Under the pieces are notes generated by a model. The model was given only the letters and a program-made list of their open reading frames with translations. It did no database searches and was not told where the DNA came from. From the NCBI GenBank assembly GCA_002457145.1, contig NTJP01000005.1, forward strand, positions 1 through 64,000: a stretch of DNA of 64,000 nucleotides. The letters are read 5' to 3'. A program made the translations under genes and the position numbers. Shown here in pieces: positions 17,122 to 26,039 of this stretch (position 1 is its first letter; each line of letters begins with the position of its first letter). The DNA comes from Marine Group II euryarchaeote MED-G38 (GTDB taxonomy: Archaea; Thermoplasmatota; Poseidoniia; Poseidoniales; Thalassarchaeaceae).

Positions 17122-18315
17122 ATGGTCAAAGATACAGGCGTCTTCATCAAAGGCCATTCTTTGAGAGATAAGAATATTTTATTTGCCATAACTGGTGGAA
17201 TTGCAGCTAGCGAATCACTAAAAATATCACGTGAATTGCGTCGTTATGGAGCTAATTTAACAATAATTATGTCTAAGGAAGCAGAGAAAATAATAACACC
17301 ATTGGCAGTATCATGGGCATCCGGTAAAGAAGTTATTACAGGATGGAATCATGACATGCCACAACTAGAAGACTATGATGCAGTGTTAGTTGCACCTGCA
17401 ACAAGGAATACTATTTCAAAACATATTCATGGTATTATGGATAGTCCATTAATGATGTCTCTCTCTGCAGCAAGAGGGAAGAATATTCCTACACTCTTTG
17501 TACCATCAATGCATCAGGACTTATTCGATGATCCAGTTACACTGGAATTATTGGAGTTATTAGATTATGAAAATTCTTTTATTATGCATGAACCGTTAAC
17601 CGAGGGTAAAATTAAACAATCTAATCCAATTCAAATAGTTGCAAAATTATCAAATATCATCAATTCTAAATTATTAAATAGGAAAAAAATAGTCATTACC
17701 CTTGGTGCAAATAGGTCTCCTATAGATTCAGTAAGAGCAATTCAAAATGCATCTTCAGGTAAAACTGGATGGATTATTTCTGAGTATCTTTACAGAAATG
17801 GACATGAAGTAGTCTGTATAGTAGGAAAAACTACAGAAAAGTCTAATTTCAAATTACCTGACATACGACATGCAGGTAGACCAGATGAAATGCTTCAAGA
17901 ATCTATCATCGTAGCTTCTGAAGATACAAAGCCCGACGCGTGGATACATGCCGCCGCAATTCTTGATTATTATACCGAGCCTGAAGTAGGTAAGAGACCT
18001 AGTGAACAGGGTGTTTGGAACATTTCTTTGACCCAAGGGCCAAAACATATCGCAGAATTAACCCCATTAACTGGGGATTCCATACGTATAGGATTTAAAC
18101 TTGAGACGGGAGTATCTGAAGATGTATTGATTAAAAAATCTAAAGCTCAAATTAAAAGATATGATTTAGATGCTGTAATAGCAAATATAAAAGAACAAAT
18201 TCATGACTCAAATTTTCCTAGAGCCAGGATTGTATGTAAAGATGGAACTGTTAGGGTACTAAAAGATTACAATGAATTATGTGAAGCTATAGAATCAACG
18301 ATATTATTGTCGTGA
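17122..18315 (+). CDS. coaBC: Phosphopantothenoylcysteine decarboxylase/synthetase (CoaBC)
   Basis: Bifunctional coenzyme A biosynthesis flavoprotein, 397 aa. The N-terminal flavin domain (about 15-185) contains FAITGGIAASESLKISRELRR and VAPATRNTISKHIHG. The C-terminal synthetase domain (from about 190) contains VITLGANRSPIDSVRAIQNASSGKTG, HAAAILDYY and IGFKLETG. The usual PxMN substrate loop of the decarboxylase reads PSMHQDLFDD here, a mild deviation. Both halves are complete. It stands alone between the thiolase and ProRS genes. Domain order and length match other archaeal Dfp/CoaBC proteins. Confidence 0.92.
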   Translation: MVKDTGVFIKGHSLRDKNILFAITGGIAASESLKISRELRRYGANLTIIMSKEAEKIITPLAVSWASGKEVITGWNHDMPQLEDYDAVLVAPATRNTISKHIHGIMDSPLMMSLSAARGKNIPTLFVPSMHQDLFDDPVTLELLELLDYENSFIMHEPLTEGKIKQSNPIQIVAKLSNIINSKLLNRKKIVITLGANRSPIDSVRAIQNASSGKTGWIISEYLYRNGHEVVCIVGKTTEKSNFKLPDIRHAGRPDEMLQESIIVASEDTKPDAWIHAAAILDYYTEPEVGKRPSEQGVWNISLTQGPKHIAELTPLTGDSIRIGFKLETGVSEDVLIKKSKAQIKRYDLDAVIANIKEQIHDSNFPRARIVCKDGTVRVLKDYNELCEAIESTILLS

Positions 18316-18364
18316 TAGGTTTTGTTCCACTACATTCAAAACCATACCTCTTTTCAGTATTTTT

Positions 18365-19885
18365 ATGAAGGACCAAGGAAAGGCCAAAAGAGGTATTCCA
18401 TCAAAATCTGAGTTTAATTCTTGGTATCCCGCAATTGTAGAGATTGCCGATTTAGTAGATAAGAGATATCCAATCAAAGGAATGGACGTATGGAAGCCTT
18501 ATGGATGGAAGGCGATGTCATTAATTGATTCAATTACACGTCTTGAGATGGAATCAACAGATCATAATGAATATAGATTTCCATTATTAGTTCCTGAGGA
18601 CCTTTTAGAAAAAGAAAATCGTCTCGTAGCCAAATTAAAATCAGCTAGAGAATTAGGTATCGATCCCTCTGAATTACGATTTGAGGATGATGATGCAGGA
18701 TTCAAAAAAGAAGTTTACTGGGTTAAACACGGTGGTGATAATAAACTAGATGTCCCGATGTTTCTTAGGCCAACATCTGAAACGCCCATGTATAATATGT
18801 TCTCTTTATGGATAAGAAGTCATGCTGATCTACCGTTAAAAACTTATCAAATAGTTAATACTTTTAGGTATGAAACCAAACAAACAAGATCTTTTATCAG
18901 AGTAAGAGAAATTCATTTTTTTGAAGCTCATACCGTTCATAAGAATGAAGTAAATGCCACATTACAAATTAAAGAAGATGCTCGCATTGTTCAAAAAATA
19001 TTATATGAATTATGCTTACCAAATATAATTTCTAAAAGGCCTATATGGGATACATTTCCTGGGGCATGGTATACAACTGCTGCCGATGTCATAATGCCAA
19101 ATGGCAGGACACTTCAGGTAGCTACATATCATCATTATAGAGATCAATGGGCCAAATCTTTTGATATTTCTTATGAGGATGAAAATGGCAATAATAATTA
19201 TTGTCACCAAACTACCTTTGGTATGTCTGAACGGCTATTGGGGGCAGTAGTTGGTGTCCATGGGGATGACTCTGGATTAATTCTACCTCCTTCAATCTCT
19301 CCTATCCAAGTAGTAATAATGCCTGTAGCAACTCATATTAGTGATGATGTTATAATATACTCTAAAAAAATTAGAGATGATTTACATAATAATGGCATAA
19401 GAACCAAAATTGATGACAGAAATATTCGTCCAGGAAATAAACATTACCACTGGGAAATAAAGGGCGTACCAATTAGATTGGAAATTGGCCCAAAAGATAT
19501 AGCTAAAAATCAATGCATTGTTTCATTACGTACCGGTGGGAAAGAAACTTTGCCTTTAGATAACCTTTCTTCTTTGATTCTTACTAGTTTGGATTCAATA
19601 TCTGATGTCCTTAGGAAGAGAGCTGATAACTTACATAATAATACGATATCACAAATACCAAAATCTATACTTGATGATGGTAGATTGTCGTTTGAACAAC
19701 CTCTCAACGATGGTGTAGTTTATGAAATGCCATTTGATGGTAATGATGCTGATGCAGAGATAATAGAAAAATCCTCAGGACTAACTTTAATGGGTGAATG
19801 TGAACAAGCATACGAAGATCCAATGCCATGTATAATTACAGGCAAAATGACTACAAAGAGACAGTACCTCGCTAAGATGTATTAA
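18365..19885 (+). CDS. proS: Prolyl-tRNA synthetase
   Basis: Class II aminoacyl-tRNA synthetase charging tRNA-Pro, archaeal/eukaryotic type, 506 aa. Motif 1 lies in the N-terminal region, and the class II core has FLRPTSETPMYNMFSLWIRSHADLPLK with motif 2 FRYETKQTRSFIRVREIHFFEAHT. Motif 3 is at GMSERLLGAVVGVHGDDSGLILPPSI. The anticodon-binding domain follows (from about residue 310) and a C-terminal domain ends in MY, a hallmark of this ProRS type. There is no bacterial editing insertion. Its stop codon is followed by a T-rich run, and its end overlaps the converging small membrane-protein gene by 14 bp. Confidence 0.96.
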   Translation: MKDQGKAKRGIPSKSEFNSWYPAIVEIADLVDKRYPIKGMDVWKPYGWKAMSLIDSITRLEMESTDHNEYRFPLLVPEDLLEKENRLVAKLKSARELGIDPSELRFEDDDAGFKKEVYWVKHGGDNKLDVPMFLRPTSETPMYNMFSLWIRSHADLPLKTYQIVNTFRYETKQTRSFIRVREIHFFEAHTVHKNEVNATLQIKEDARIVQKILYELCLPNIISKRPIWDTFPGAWYTTAADVIMPNGRTLQVATYHHYRDQWAKSFDISYEDENGNNNYCHQTTFGMSERLLGAVVGVHGDDSGLILPPSISPIQVVIMPVATHISDDVIIYSKKIRDDLHNNGIRTKIDDRNIRPGNKHYHWEIKGVPIRLEIGPKDIAKNQCIVSLRTGGKETLPLDNLSSLILTSLDSISDVLRKRADNLHNNTISQIPKSILDDGRLSFEQPLNDGVVYEMPFDGNDADAEIIEKSSGLTLMGECEQAYEDPMPCIITGKMTTKRQYLAKMY

Positions 19886-20429
19886 TTTCTTTTTTTAAGA
19901 ATAGCCCAACTATTGTCATTAACGAAAAGAGAATAATAAGAGAGACATCAAATATTTCAATATTACCAGGTTCTTTCCATGTATCTATCTCATGTAAACC
20001 ATCCCATGTTATGCCTTTTACCCAGAGTACTTGTGTATTACCTTCAGCACATATTTCTTTCATATTCGCTATACCAAGTGAACATAATATTTCTCCCATC
20101 CCAATAATTATGTTACATATAACTGTAGCTAGGCCTGAAATACCTAAAAATAATGTAAATTTCCTTCTTTTTTTTGTTATTATTCCAAGATCTTTGGTGA
20201 TAGCATTAATATCAGGAATATATTCTGGAAGCTCAACATTTGAAGGTGTTATTGAAGTGTTTTCTACTGAACTATATGAATTTATTTTCGGTCCCAATAT
20301 GCCCATTTCTTCTAATGATTCCTTGCCGTATATTCTTTCAGCTAAAACATAAAGGTGAGGATTGTCATCTAATTCTGTTGGATCTAGAGTTCCGTCGAGA
20401 AGTTTTTTCATTAACTCTGTGTCACTCAT
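19872..20429 (-). CDS. Small membrane protein of unknown function
   Basis: A 185-aa protein I do not recognise. The N-terminal 85 residues are soluble and acidic (MSDTELMKKLLDGTLDPTEL and onward). Two hydrophobic segments follow, around FTLFLGISGLATVICNIIIG and around IFDVSLIILFSLMTIVGLFL, predicting two membrane spans. The loop between them is about 55 residues and contains two cysteines, which could be extracytoplasmic. It sits 59 bp downstream of the transketolase genes on the same strand and converges on proS. Confidence 0.7.
   Translation of the reverse strand: MSDTELMKKLLDGTLDPTELDDNPHLYVLAERIYGKESLEEMGILGPKINSYSSVENTSITPSNVELPEYIPDINAITKDLGIITKKRRKFTLFLGISGLATVICNIIIGMGEILCSLGIANMKEICAEGNTQVLWVKGITWDGLHEIDTWKEPGNIEIFDVSLIILFSLMTIVGLFLKKEINTS
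19886..19896 (+). terminator. T-rich terminator after proS
   Basis: TTTCTTTTTTT directly follows the proS stop codon. Archaeal RNA polymerase terminates at such oligo-T stretches on the coding strand. It lies within the last codons of the convergent gene. Confidence 0.5.
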
Positions 20430-20488
20430 ATAATATCTCCTAATGACATGCCCTTCATCAAATGAACGCTTGTTAGGGTCATTCTAAT

Positions 20489-21436
20489 TCATTTACGTTC
20501 GATACATTTCTTAGCCGCTTTAACAATATCACCTGTACTCATGGACATTATTTTGAATAATTCCTCTGATTCTCCACTTTCTCCAAATCTATCTTTTACT
20601 CCTACCATTTCCATCGGTACTAAATTTGTTCTAGAGTTATGCTCTGCAATTGCGCTTCCTAAACCACCTATGATGGAATGATCCTCTGCTGTAACAATGC
20701 ATCCACACTTTTTAGACCAAAAATCTATAATGTTTTCATCTAAAGGTTTTATGGTATGCATGTCTATTACTGTTGAAGATATACCTTCTTTTTCCAATAT
20801 ATTCGCAGCTTCTATAGATTTAGAAACCATTACGCCACAAGATATTATAGCAACATCGTTACCTTCTTTTAACAAACTCCCCTTACCAATTTCTAGATGC
20901 TTACTTGTATTTATTGTGTAAGATCTTGGTACTTTATTTCTGATGGTTCTAGTGTAAGAAGGACCATTTAGGCTTGCAACTTGAATAGTCAATTCCTCTG
21001 CTGAGAAATCATCAGCAGGATGAATAATTGTCATATTGGGTAAGGTCCTGTAAATGGCTAAGTCTTCAATGGATTGTGCACTGCTACCATCACTCCCTGT
21101 ATGTATTCCACCATGACTACCACAAATATGTACTTTCAAATTCGGTCTGGCAATTCCATTCCTAATCTGTTCAAATGCCCTCTCAGTAAAAATAGCAAAT
21201 GTACTAGCCATGGGAATTTTACCTGAGGATGCAAGTCCTGCACCTACGAGCATCATATTTTGTTCTGCAATACCCAATGAAAACGTTCTGTCAGGAAATT
21301 CTGTTCTAAAATGACACGACTTAGTTGATTTTCCTAAATCAGCTTCCAAAACAACAATGTCTGGATTAACTGCCAGCCTTATTAGAGCTCTTCCATATCC
21401 ATCTCTAGATGCTCCGCCATCAGAGGGGGCACTCAT
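20489..21436 (-). CDS. Transketolase, C-terminal (pyrimidine-binding) subunit
   Basis: Second half of a split, thiamine-diphosphate-dependent transketolase, 315 aa. The pyrimidine-binding domain shows GYGRALIRLAVNPDIVVLEADLGKSTK, FPDRTFSLGIAEQNMMLVGAGLA (with the conserved catalytic glutamate in the GIAEQ motif) and SHGGIHTGSDGSSAQSIEDLA. The C-terminal transketolase domain follows, including KPLDENIIDFWSKK. It overlaps the N-terminal subunit gene by 4 bp, so the two are translated together. Split transketolases are common in archaea, where they supply pentose or erythrose phosphates. Confidence 0.93.
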   Translation of the reverse strand: MSAPSDGGASRDGYGRALIRLAVNPDIVVLEADLGKSTKSCHFRTEFPDRTFSLGIAEQNMMLVGAGLASSGKIPMASTFAIFTERAFEQIRNGIARPNLKVHICGSHGGIHTGSDGSSAQSIEDLAIYRTLPNMTIIHPADDFSAEELTIQVASLNGPSYTRTIRNKVPRSYTINTSKHLEIGKGSLLKEGNDVAIISCGVMVSKSIEAANILEKEGISSTVIDMHTIKPLDENIIDFWSKKCGCIVTAEDHSIIGGLGSAIAEHNSRTNLVPMEMVGVKDRFGESGESEELFKIMSMSTGDIVKAAKKCIERK

Positions 21437-22263
21437 GATAATTCCTCCATCGCTATATTATATTCTTTATCATTAGGGGCTTTACCATGAAAAGAAGGAT
21501 TATTTTCCATATATGAAATACCTTTTCCTTTTATGGTATTCGCTATTATGGCCATTGGCTTTCCATTTGATTTATTAGCCCATTTAATTGCATCAGATAT
21601 TTCATACATATTGTGTCCGTCTATTTCAATTACTTCCCATCCAAAAGATTGAATTTTTAATCTTAGATCTCCTACTTCCATCTGTCTAGATACGAAATCA
21701 TCATTTTGAATTCCATTTCTGTCCACTATTAATTTTAAATTATCCGTAGAATGATAGTTCGCTGCCATTATAGCTTCCCACAATTGCCCCTCCTGAGTTT
21801 CACCGTCTCCAACCATTACCCAAATATTCCTATTACTATTATCCAATTTAGCCGCGAATGAACATCCTAATCCAAATGATAGTCCCATCCCTAAGCTTCC
21901 TGCTGAAAAATCAACACCTTCAGTCCATTTCATGTCTACATGACCTTGACATTTAGAACCAAGAGAACGAAATGACATAAAATCTGCTTCTTGTATGAAT
22001 CCAAGTTCATATAATATTGAATATATCGCAGGACTGGCGTGCCCTTTACTCATAATAAACCGATCTCTATCTTCCCAATCTGGTTCGAGTGGGTTAATAT
22101 TTAGTTCTGTACCATAAAGGCCTACTATCATATCAATAGCCGATAAAGATCCTCCTGGATGTCCAGATTGAGCTTTATGAATCATTTTTATTATATTAAT
22201 TCTGCATCTAAGTGCCATTTCTTCTAATTCATTTATGTCCATATTAAACGGCACGTTACTCAC
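21433..22263 (-). CDS. Transketolase, N-terminal (diphosphate-binding) subunit
   Basis: First half of the split transketolase, 276 aa. The thiamine diphosphate site is visible as SGHPGGSLSAIDMIVGLY, SKGHASPAIYSIL and GSLGMGLSFGLGCSFA. The metal-binding GDGETQEGQLWEAIMAA motif is complete (GDGE...N type), with LIVDRNGIQ after it. Together with the downstream gene it makes a full-length enzyme. A 104-bp AT-rich gap separates it from the divergent mqnE; the two transcripts probably start there. Confidence 0.93.
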   Translation of the reverse strand: MSNVPFNMDINELEEMALRCRINIIKMIHKAQSGHPGGSLSAIDMIVGLYGTELNINPLEPDWEDRDRFIMSKGHASPAIYSILYELGFIQEADFMSFRSLGSKCQGHVDMKWTEGVDFSAGSLGMGLSFGLGCSFAAKLDNSNRNIWVMVGDGETQEGQLWEAIMAANYHSTDNLKLIVDRNGIQNDDFVSRQMEVGDLRLKIQSFGWEVIEIDGHNMYEISDAIKWANKSNGKPMAIIANTIKGKGISYMENNPSFHGKAPNDKEYNIAMEELS

Positions 22264-22367
22264 TCATTACCTACGCTAACGTCAAGGCTATTGATGGTTT
22301 CCAAATATTAAATATTTTTTTTATAGACGCACATTAAAATCCTAAAGGACCCTCAGCAAGATTAGGA

Positions 22368-23570
22368 GTGATTGAATTGGACCTATTATTGAAGAAAAAA
22401 GATAATTGGAGAATTCGTTTAAAAAATATGGAAATACCTATTTCAATAAAAAATGATAGCTTTCTCTTACACTGTCTTGATAAAATAATTTCTGGTCAAA
22501 GGATAAATTTATCAGAAGGTCTAAAATTATATAATACTCAAAGTTTACCAGCATTATGTGCTTTAGCAAATCTTATTAAAAAATCAAGATTTGGTGATAG
22601 TATATTTTTTAATGATAACCTACATGTTAATACTACTAATAAATGTGTGTTAGCATGTAGATTTTGTGCATTTAGAAAGGGGCCTAGACATTCTGAAGCG
22701 TATGAATTATCTGTTGAAGAGTTCATTCATAAAATTGTACCATTTGCAAACAATATTGACGAGATACATTCGGTTGGAGGATTGCATCCTCAATGGACAG
22801 TAGATCATTATTCTGAACTTTATTCTAAAATAAAAGATACGTTCCCTCATATCCATGTTAAATCATTAACTGCTGTAGAAATAAAACATATCTCTACGCG
22901 ATCAGGAATTAGCGTACTAGAAACTCTAAAAATTCTCAAGAAATCTGGTTTAAATTCCATACCTGGAGGAGGTGCAGAAATTCTTGTTGACTCGGTTAGG
23001 CATAGAATTTGCAGAGGCAAAGAAAATTCAGCTGAATACTTAGAAATTCATGGTCTTGCCCATTCTCTGGGCATCCCATCAAATTGTACAATGTTATTTG
23101 GCACTGTTGAAACAGTAGAAGAACGATTGATTCATTTAGATAAATTAAGAATCCAACAAGATATATCTTCAGGTTTCCAATGTTTCGTACCATATCCATT
23201 CCTTCCAGATAAAACTAGACTTCCCGAAGCCCAATTAGCAACTACAAGCGAGATTGTGCGTATTATTGCTGTTTCTAGATTAATGTTAGATAATATACCA
23301 CATATTAAAGCATATAGAATGAACATAGGAGATCACGTAGCATCGCTTTGTATCAATTCTGGAGCAGATGATATCGATGGAACTGTTGGTCATGAAGAAA
23401 TAATGCATGAAGCAGGGAGTAAAACCAGATTAGACTACGATAAAACTCAATTATCCAAATTAATTATATCATCAGGCCAGAAACCCGTTAAGAGAAATTC
23501 AATATACACTAAGTTCGAAGAATATACAGAAATCCCAAAAAAAATTATTAAAATACCCATTACTTATTAG
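22368..23570 (+). CDS. mqnE: Aminofutalosine synthase (MqnE-type radical SAM enzyme)
   Basis: Radical SAM enzyme of the futalosine route to menaquinone, joining enolpyruvyl-benzoate to S-adenosylmethionine. The cluster motif CX3CX2C is at C93, C97 and C100 (NKCVLACRFCAF). MqnE rather than MqnC or CofH is indicated by IHSVGGLHPQW, HVKSLTAVEIKHI, GGGAEIL and CTMLFGTVETVEERLIHLDK, plus FQCFVPYPFLP. Length is 400 aa. GTG at 22368 is the probable start, preceded by an AGGA. mqnA follows 12 bp later and mqnD lies just beyond on the other strand, which supports the assignment. Confidence 0.87.
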   Translation: MIELDLLLKKKDNWRIRLKNMEIPISIKNDSFLLHCLDKIISGQRINLSEGLKLYNTQSLPALCALANLIKKSRFGDSIFFNDNLHVNTTNKCVLACRFCAFRKGPRHSEAYELSVEEFIHKIVPFANNIDEIHSVGGLHPQWTVDHYSELYSKIKDTFPHIHVKSLTAVEIKHISTRSGISVLETLKILKKSGLNSIPGGGAEILVDSVRHRICRGKENSAEYLEIHGLAHSLGIPSNCTMLFGTVETVEERLIHLDKLRIQQDISSGFQCFVPYPFLPDKTRLPEAQLATTSEIVRIIAVSRLMLDNIPHIKAYRMNIGDHVASLCINSGADDIDGTVGHEEIMHEAGSKTRLDYDKTQLSKLIISSGQKPVKRNSIYTKFEEYTEIPKKIIKIPITY

Positions 23571-23582
23571 GAATGAGATAAT

Positions 23583-24380
23583 ATGTCATGGCAAAATGTC
23601 CTAGGAAGAGTTGCTTTCTCTAATTGCGATCCGATATTCACATCGATTGATCAAAAGTGGAAAATTTTACCGGCTCCACCTTCTTGGCTTACTGGTCATC
23701 TTTTAAGAAAAGATTGCTTATGTGCACCTATACCTACTGCAGATTATGCAAAACACTCTGATAAATTATGTCTTCTTCCAAATCTGGCAATTGTAAGTAA
23801 AGGAGATGTAGGTTCAGTCCTTCTATTTGGTTCTAGACCAATTGAAGATATGAGAGATATTGCATTACCCGCAGATTCTTCTACATCGGTTGCTCTACTA
23901 AAATGGATTATTTCTAAAAGAAATTTAGACCCTAAATATTTAGATTTAAGCCCAGACATCAATATGATGCTTTCCAAATGCGACGGTGCGCTATTAATAG
24001 GAGACAGAGCGTTAGTTGCCGCAAGAGAAAATCCTGAATTAATTCGGCTTGATTTAGGAGCAGAATGGACTAAAATTACTAAACTTCCAATGGTTTTTGG
24101 AGTTTTTGCAGCTAGAAAAGACTCTCCTATAGAAATTATAAAATCTGCTCAAAAAGATATGGTCAATCAGTATAAAAAATTCAAGTCCAATCAAAGTTTT
24201 AGGGATGATGTAATTAGCAAATCATCTATTAAGTTAGGTTTTGAGGGTGAAAGAATAACTGAATATTTTGTAGATGAGGTAAGTAACCTACTAGACAATG
24301 ATGGAGTGCGTGGGTTAGAATTATTTTTATCTCAAGTTTGTGGTCTTGAAAATAGTCCTGAATGGGTTAATTTGGATTAG
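23583..24380 (+). CDS. mqnA: Chorismate dehydratase (MqnA)
   Basis: Periplasmic-binding-protein-like fold enzyme that removes water from chorismate to start the futalosine menaquinone pathway. The 265-aa protein matches MqnA at LGRVAFSNCDPIF, CAPIPTADYAKHSDKL, GSVLLFGSRPIEDM, IALPADSSTSVALLKWII, CDGALLIGDRAL and LDLGAEWTKITKLPMVFGVFAAR. It is downstream of mqnE and probably cotranscribed. Its last 14 bp overlap the converging DOHH-like gene. There is no signal peptide, as expected for the cytosolic enzyme. Confidence 0.88.
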   Translation: MSWQNVLGRVAFSNCDPIFTSIDQKWKILPAPPSWLTGHLLRKDCLCAPIPTADYAKHSDKLCLLPNLAIVSKGDVGSVLLFGSRPIEDMRDIALPADSSTSVALLKWIISKRNLDPKYLDLSPDINMMLSKCDGALLIGDRALVAARENPELIRLDLGAEWTKITKLPMVFGVFAARKDSPIEIIKSAQKDMVNQYKKFKSNQSFRDDVISKSSIKLGFEGERITEYFVDEVSNLLDNDGVRGLELFLSQVCGLENSPEWVNLD

Positions 24381-24855
24381 ATGAATACTCTAATCTATTA
24401 CTCGCCACCCATTCTAACAAGTCTAATGCCACTTCACATGATTCAGATATTACTGGTTCAGGATCATCAACAAAATCTTCTAATATACTTACTGCAGTTC
24501 TATCTCCAATCGCACCTAGTGCTTCAGCAGCTTCATGCCTTACCATTAAGTCCTCATTAACATCAACTAATCTGTCTATAAGATAAGGAACTGCGTTATT
24601 ATCCTGCATTTGACCCATTACATAAGCTATTTCATGTTTCAATAATGCGGATTTAGACCCAAATGCATCTGCTAAAGCTTCAACTGATTTTTTTCCTCCG
24701 ATACCTCTGAGAGCGAATAAAGCCCTCATACGTTGAAACATTTTTTCTTCTTCATTAACTAAAATAGATCTCAAATTAAAAACATCCTTTTCATCACTAG
24801 GAGGAGCTGGATCAACTGAGTCAAATTCACTTATTTCTGGTTTCTTGCCAACCAT
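24367..24855 (-). CDS. Half-length deoxyhypusine hydroxylase-like HEAT-repeat protein
   Basis: A 162-aa HEAT-repeat protein whose repeats resemble deoxyhypusine hydroxylase (DOHH) rather than generic PBS-lyase HEAT proteins. Two His-Glu pairs are present at residues 74-75 (LLKHEIAYVMGQMQ) and 107-108 (MVRHEAAEALGAIG), 33 residues apart. DOHH has the same spacing in each half of its four-pair di-iron site. The following SESCEVALDLLEW matches the ESCEVALD segment of DOHH. Eukaryotic DOHH is about 300 aa with two such halves; this protein has only one and would need to dimerise to build the iron site. It is preceded immediately by mqnD, and its ATG adjoins the mqnD stop. Function is inference; a plain HEAT scaffold remains possible. 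Confidence 0.72.
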   Translation of the reverse strand: MVGKKPEISEFDSVDPAPPSDEKDVFNLRSILVNEEEKMFQRMRALFALRGIGGKKSVEALADAFGSKSALLKHEIAYVMGQMQDNNAVPYLIDRLVDVNEDLMVRHEAAEALGAIGDRTAVSILEDFVDDPEPVISESCEVALDLLEWVASNRLEYSSNPN

Positions 24856-25716
24856 TTATTCACCCGACCCCACGAAGGTAATAGTATTAACATCTAAATC
24901 TCCTCTAACTAGTCCAATTGTCTTTCCTTGCCTTAAGAATTCTCGAATAGCTTCTCTACCCTCACTTCCATAATCAATAGTTCTATTATTAACGTACATT
25001 TCTACAAATTTTTTATTAGTTTGATCATCGATACCTCTTCCCCATTTTTTTGCAAATTCTAGAGACAATTCAGGATTTTGTATAGACCATACTATACTAT
25101 TTTTTACGTCTTCGGTTATTTTTTCACATTCTTCAATACCAAGATCTTTTCTGACTATATTTCCACCCAATGGCAATGGTAATCCTGTTTTATCATTCCA
25201 CCATATTCCTAAATCTTGTATTAAATTGACTCCTTCATCTTTCCAAGTTACTTGACCTTCGTGTATTATCAATCCAACTTCGAATTCTCCTGAAATAACT
25301 CGAGGCATTATTTCGTCAAATGGAATTACTTCAACATCTACCTCCCCCCATGCGAGCCTTAACGCAAGATAGGCGCTAGTACCCAGGCCTGGTATAGCAA
25401 TTTTCTTCATTTTAGCTTGTTCAATTGTTAATTTATTATTGGAGATTAACATTGGACCGTATCCCTCTCCCATTGATGCACCGCAATTCATAAGATGATA
25501 CTTATCAGATATGAGGGGGAATGAATGAATACTCACGGCAGAAACTTCATATTCTCCATTTTTAGCATGCTCATTAAGTGTTTCTATATCTAATAATACG
25601 TGATCATATTTTCTATTTTCCGTCTTCAAATTTCCCTTCGTAAGGGCATAGAACATGAATGCATCATCCGGGTCTGGTGAATGTCCAATTCTATATTCGA
25701 CTTCATTCTCTGCCAT
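24856..25716 (-). CDS. mqnD: 1,4-dihydroxy-6-naphthoate synthase (MqnD)
   Basis: Enzyme of the futalosine pathway that converts cyclic dehypoxanthine futalosine to dihydroxynaphthoate. Its 286-aa sequence carries the family's start GHSPDPDDAFMFYAL. It also has VSAVSIHSFPLISDKY, MGEGYGPMLIS, IAIPGLGTSAYLALRLAWGE, IIHEGQVTWKD and LPLPLGGNIVRKDLG. It is on the opposite strand from mqnE and mqnA, with the DOHH-like gene between. Genes for MqnB and MqnC are not in the window, so the pathway must be completed elsewhere. Confidence 0.92.
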   Translation of the reverse strand: MAENEVEYRIGHSPDPDDAFMFYALTKGNLKTENRKYDHVLLDIETLNEHAKNGEYEVSAVSIHSFPLISDKYHLMNCGASMGEGYGPMLISNNKLTIEQAKMKKIAIPGLGTSAYLALRLAWGEVDVEVIPFDEIMPRVISGEFEVGLIIHEGQVTWKDEGVNLIQDLGIWWNDKTGLPLPLGGNIVRKDLGIEECEKITEDVKNSIVWSIQNPELSLEFAKKWGRGIDDQTNKKFVEMYVNNRTIDYGSEGREAIREFLRQGKTIGLVRGDLDVNTITFVGSGE

Positions 25717-25806
25717 AACCTTCGCGATTAGTTATAGATTATGAACGTGTGTAATATACTATCAATTTTAAGTAACAATCAATAACAATCACTTATTCGT
25801 CGTAAC

Positions 25807-26001
25807 ATGCCAGATGCGAAGAGATTATCAACAGCCACGGGACAATTGGGGCCTATATGTTCTATTACCGGAAAACCTCTGACATTTGCTGAAGCCATAG
25901 TTATGGATGATAAATTTGTATCTTACGATGCGTATGTTGAAATTACTGGTGCTGAATCCTCGACAGAAGGTAAAGATATAACAGGTCTAACGCTAGATTA
26001 A
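25807..26001 (+). CDS. Small hypothetical protein
   Basis: A 64-aa reading frame I do not recognise. The sequence around GPICSITGKPLTFAEAIVMD followed by FVSYDAYVEITG suggests a compact strand-helix-strand fold. A single cysteine argues against a classical zinc ribbon. Coding is supported by the ATG start, balanced codon use and placement in a gap between divergent mqnD and co-directional priS. The upstream 90 bp contain two AACAATCA repeats ten bases apart (around 25773-25790), which might be regulatory. Confidence 0.55.
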   Translation: MPDAKRLSTATGQLGPICSITGKPLTFAEAIVMDDKFVSYDAYVEITGAESSTEGKDITGLTLD

Positions 26002-26039
26002 ATTGAAAACTTAATTCCCTACCATGTTATGTCAAATAT

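Noticed and set aside
20011..20352. 113-aa plus-strand frame opposite the small membrane-protein gene
   Set aside because: No recognisable domain; complementary strand of a frame with predicted spans and proper placement after the transketolase genes.
22368..23570. Assignment of the radical SAM gene as CofH or MqnC
   Set aside because: The GGLHP, TAVEI and GGGAEI blocks and the adjacent mqnA point to MqnE; no F420-type neighbour is present.
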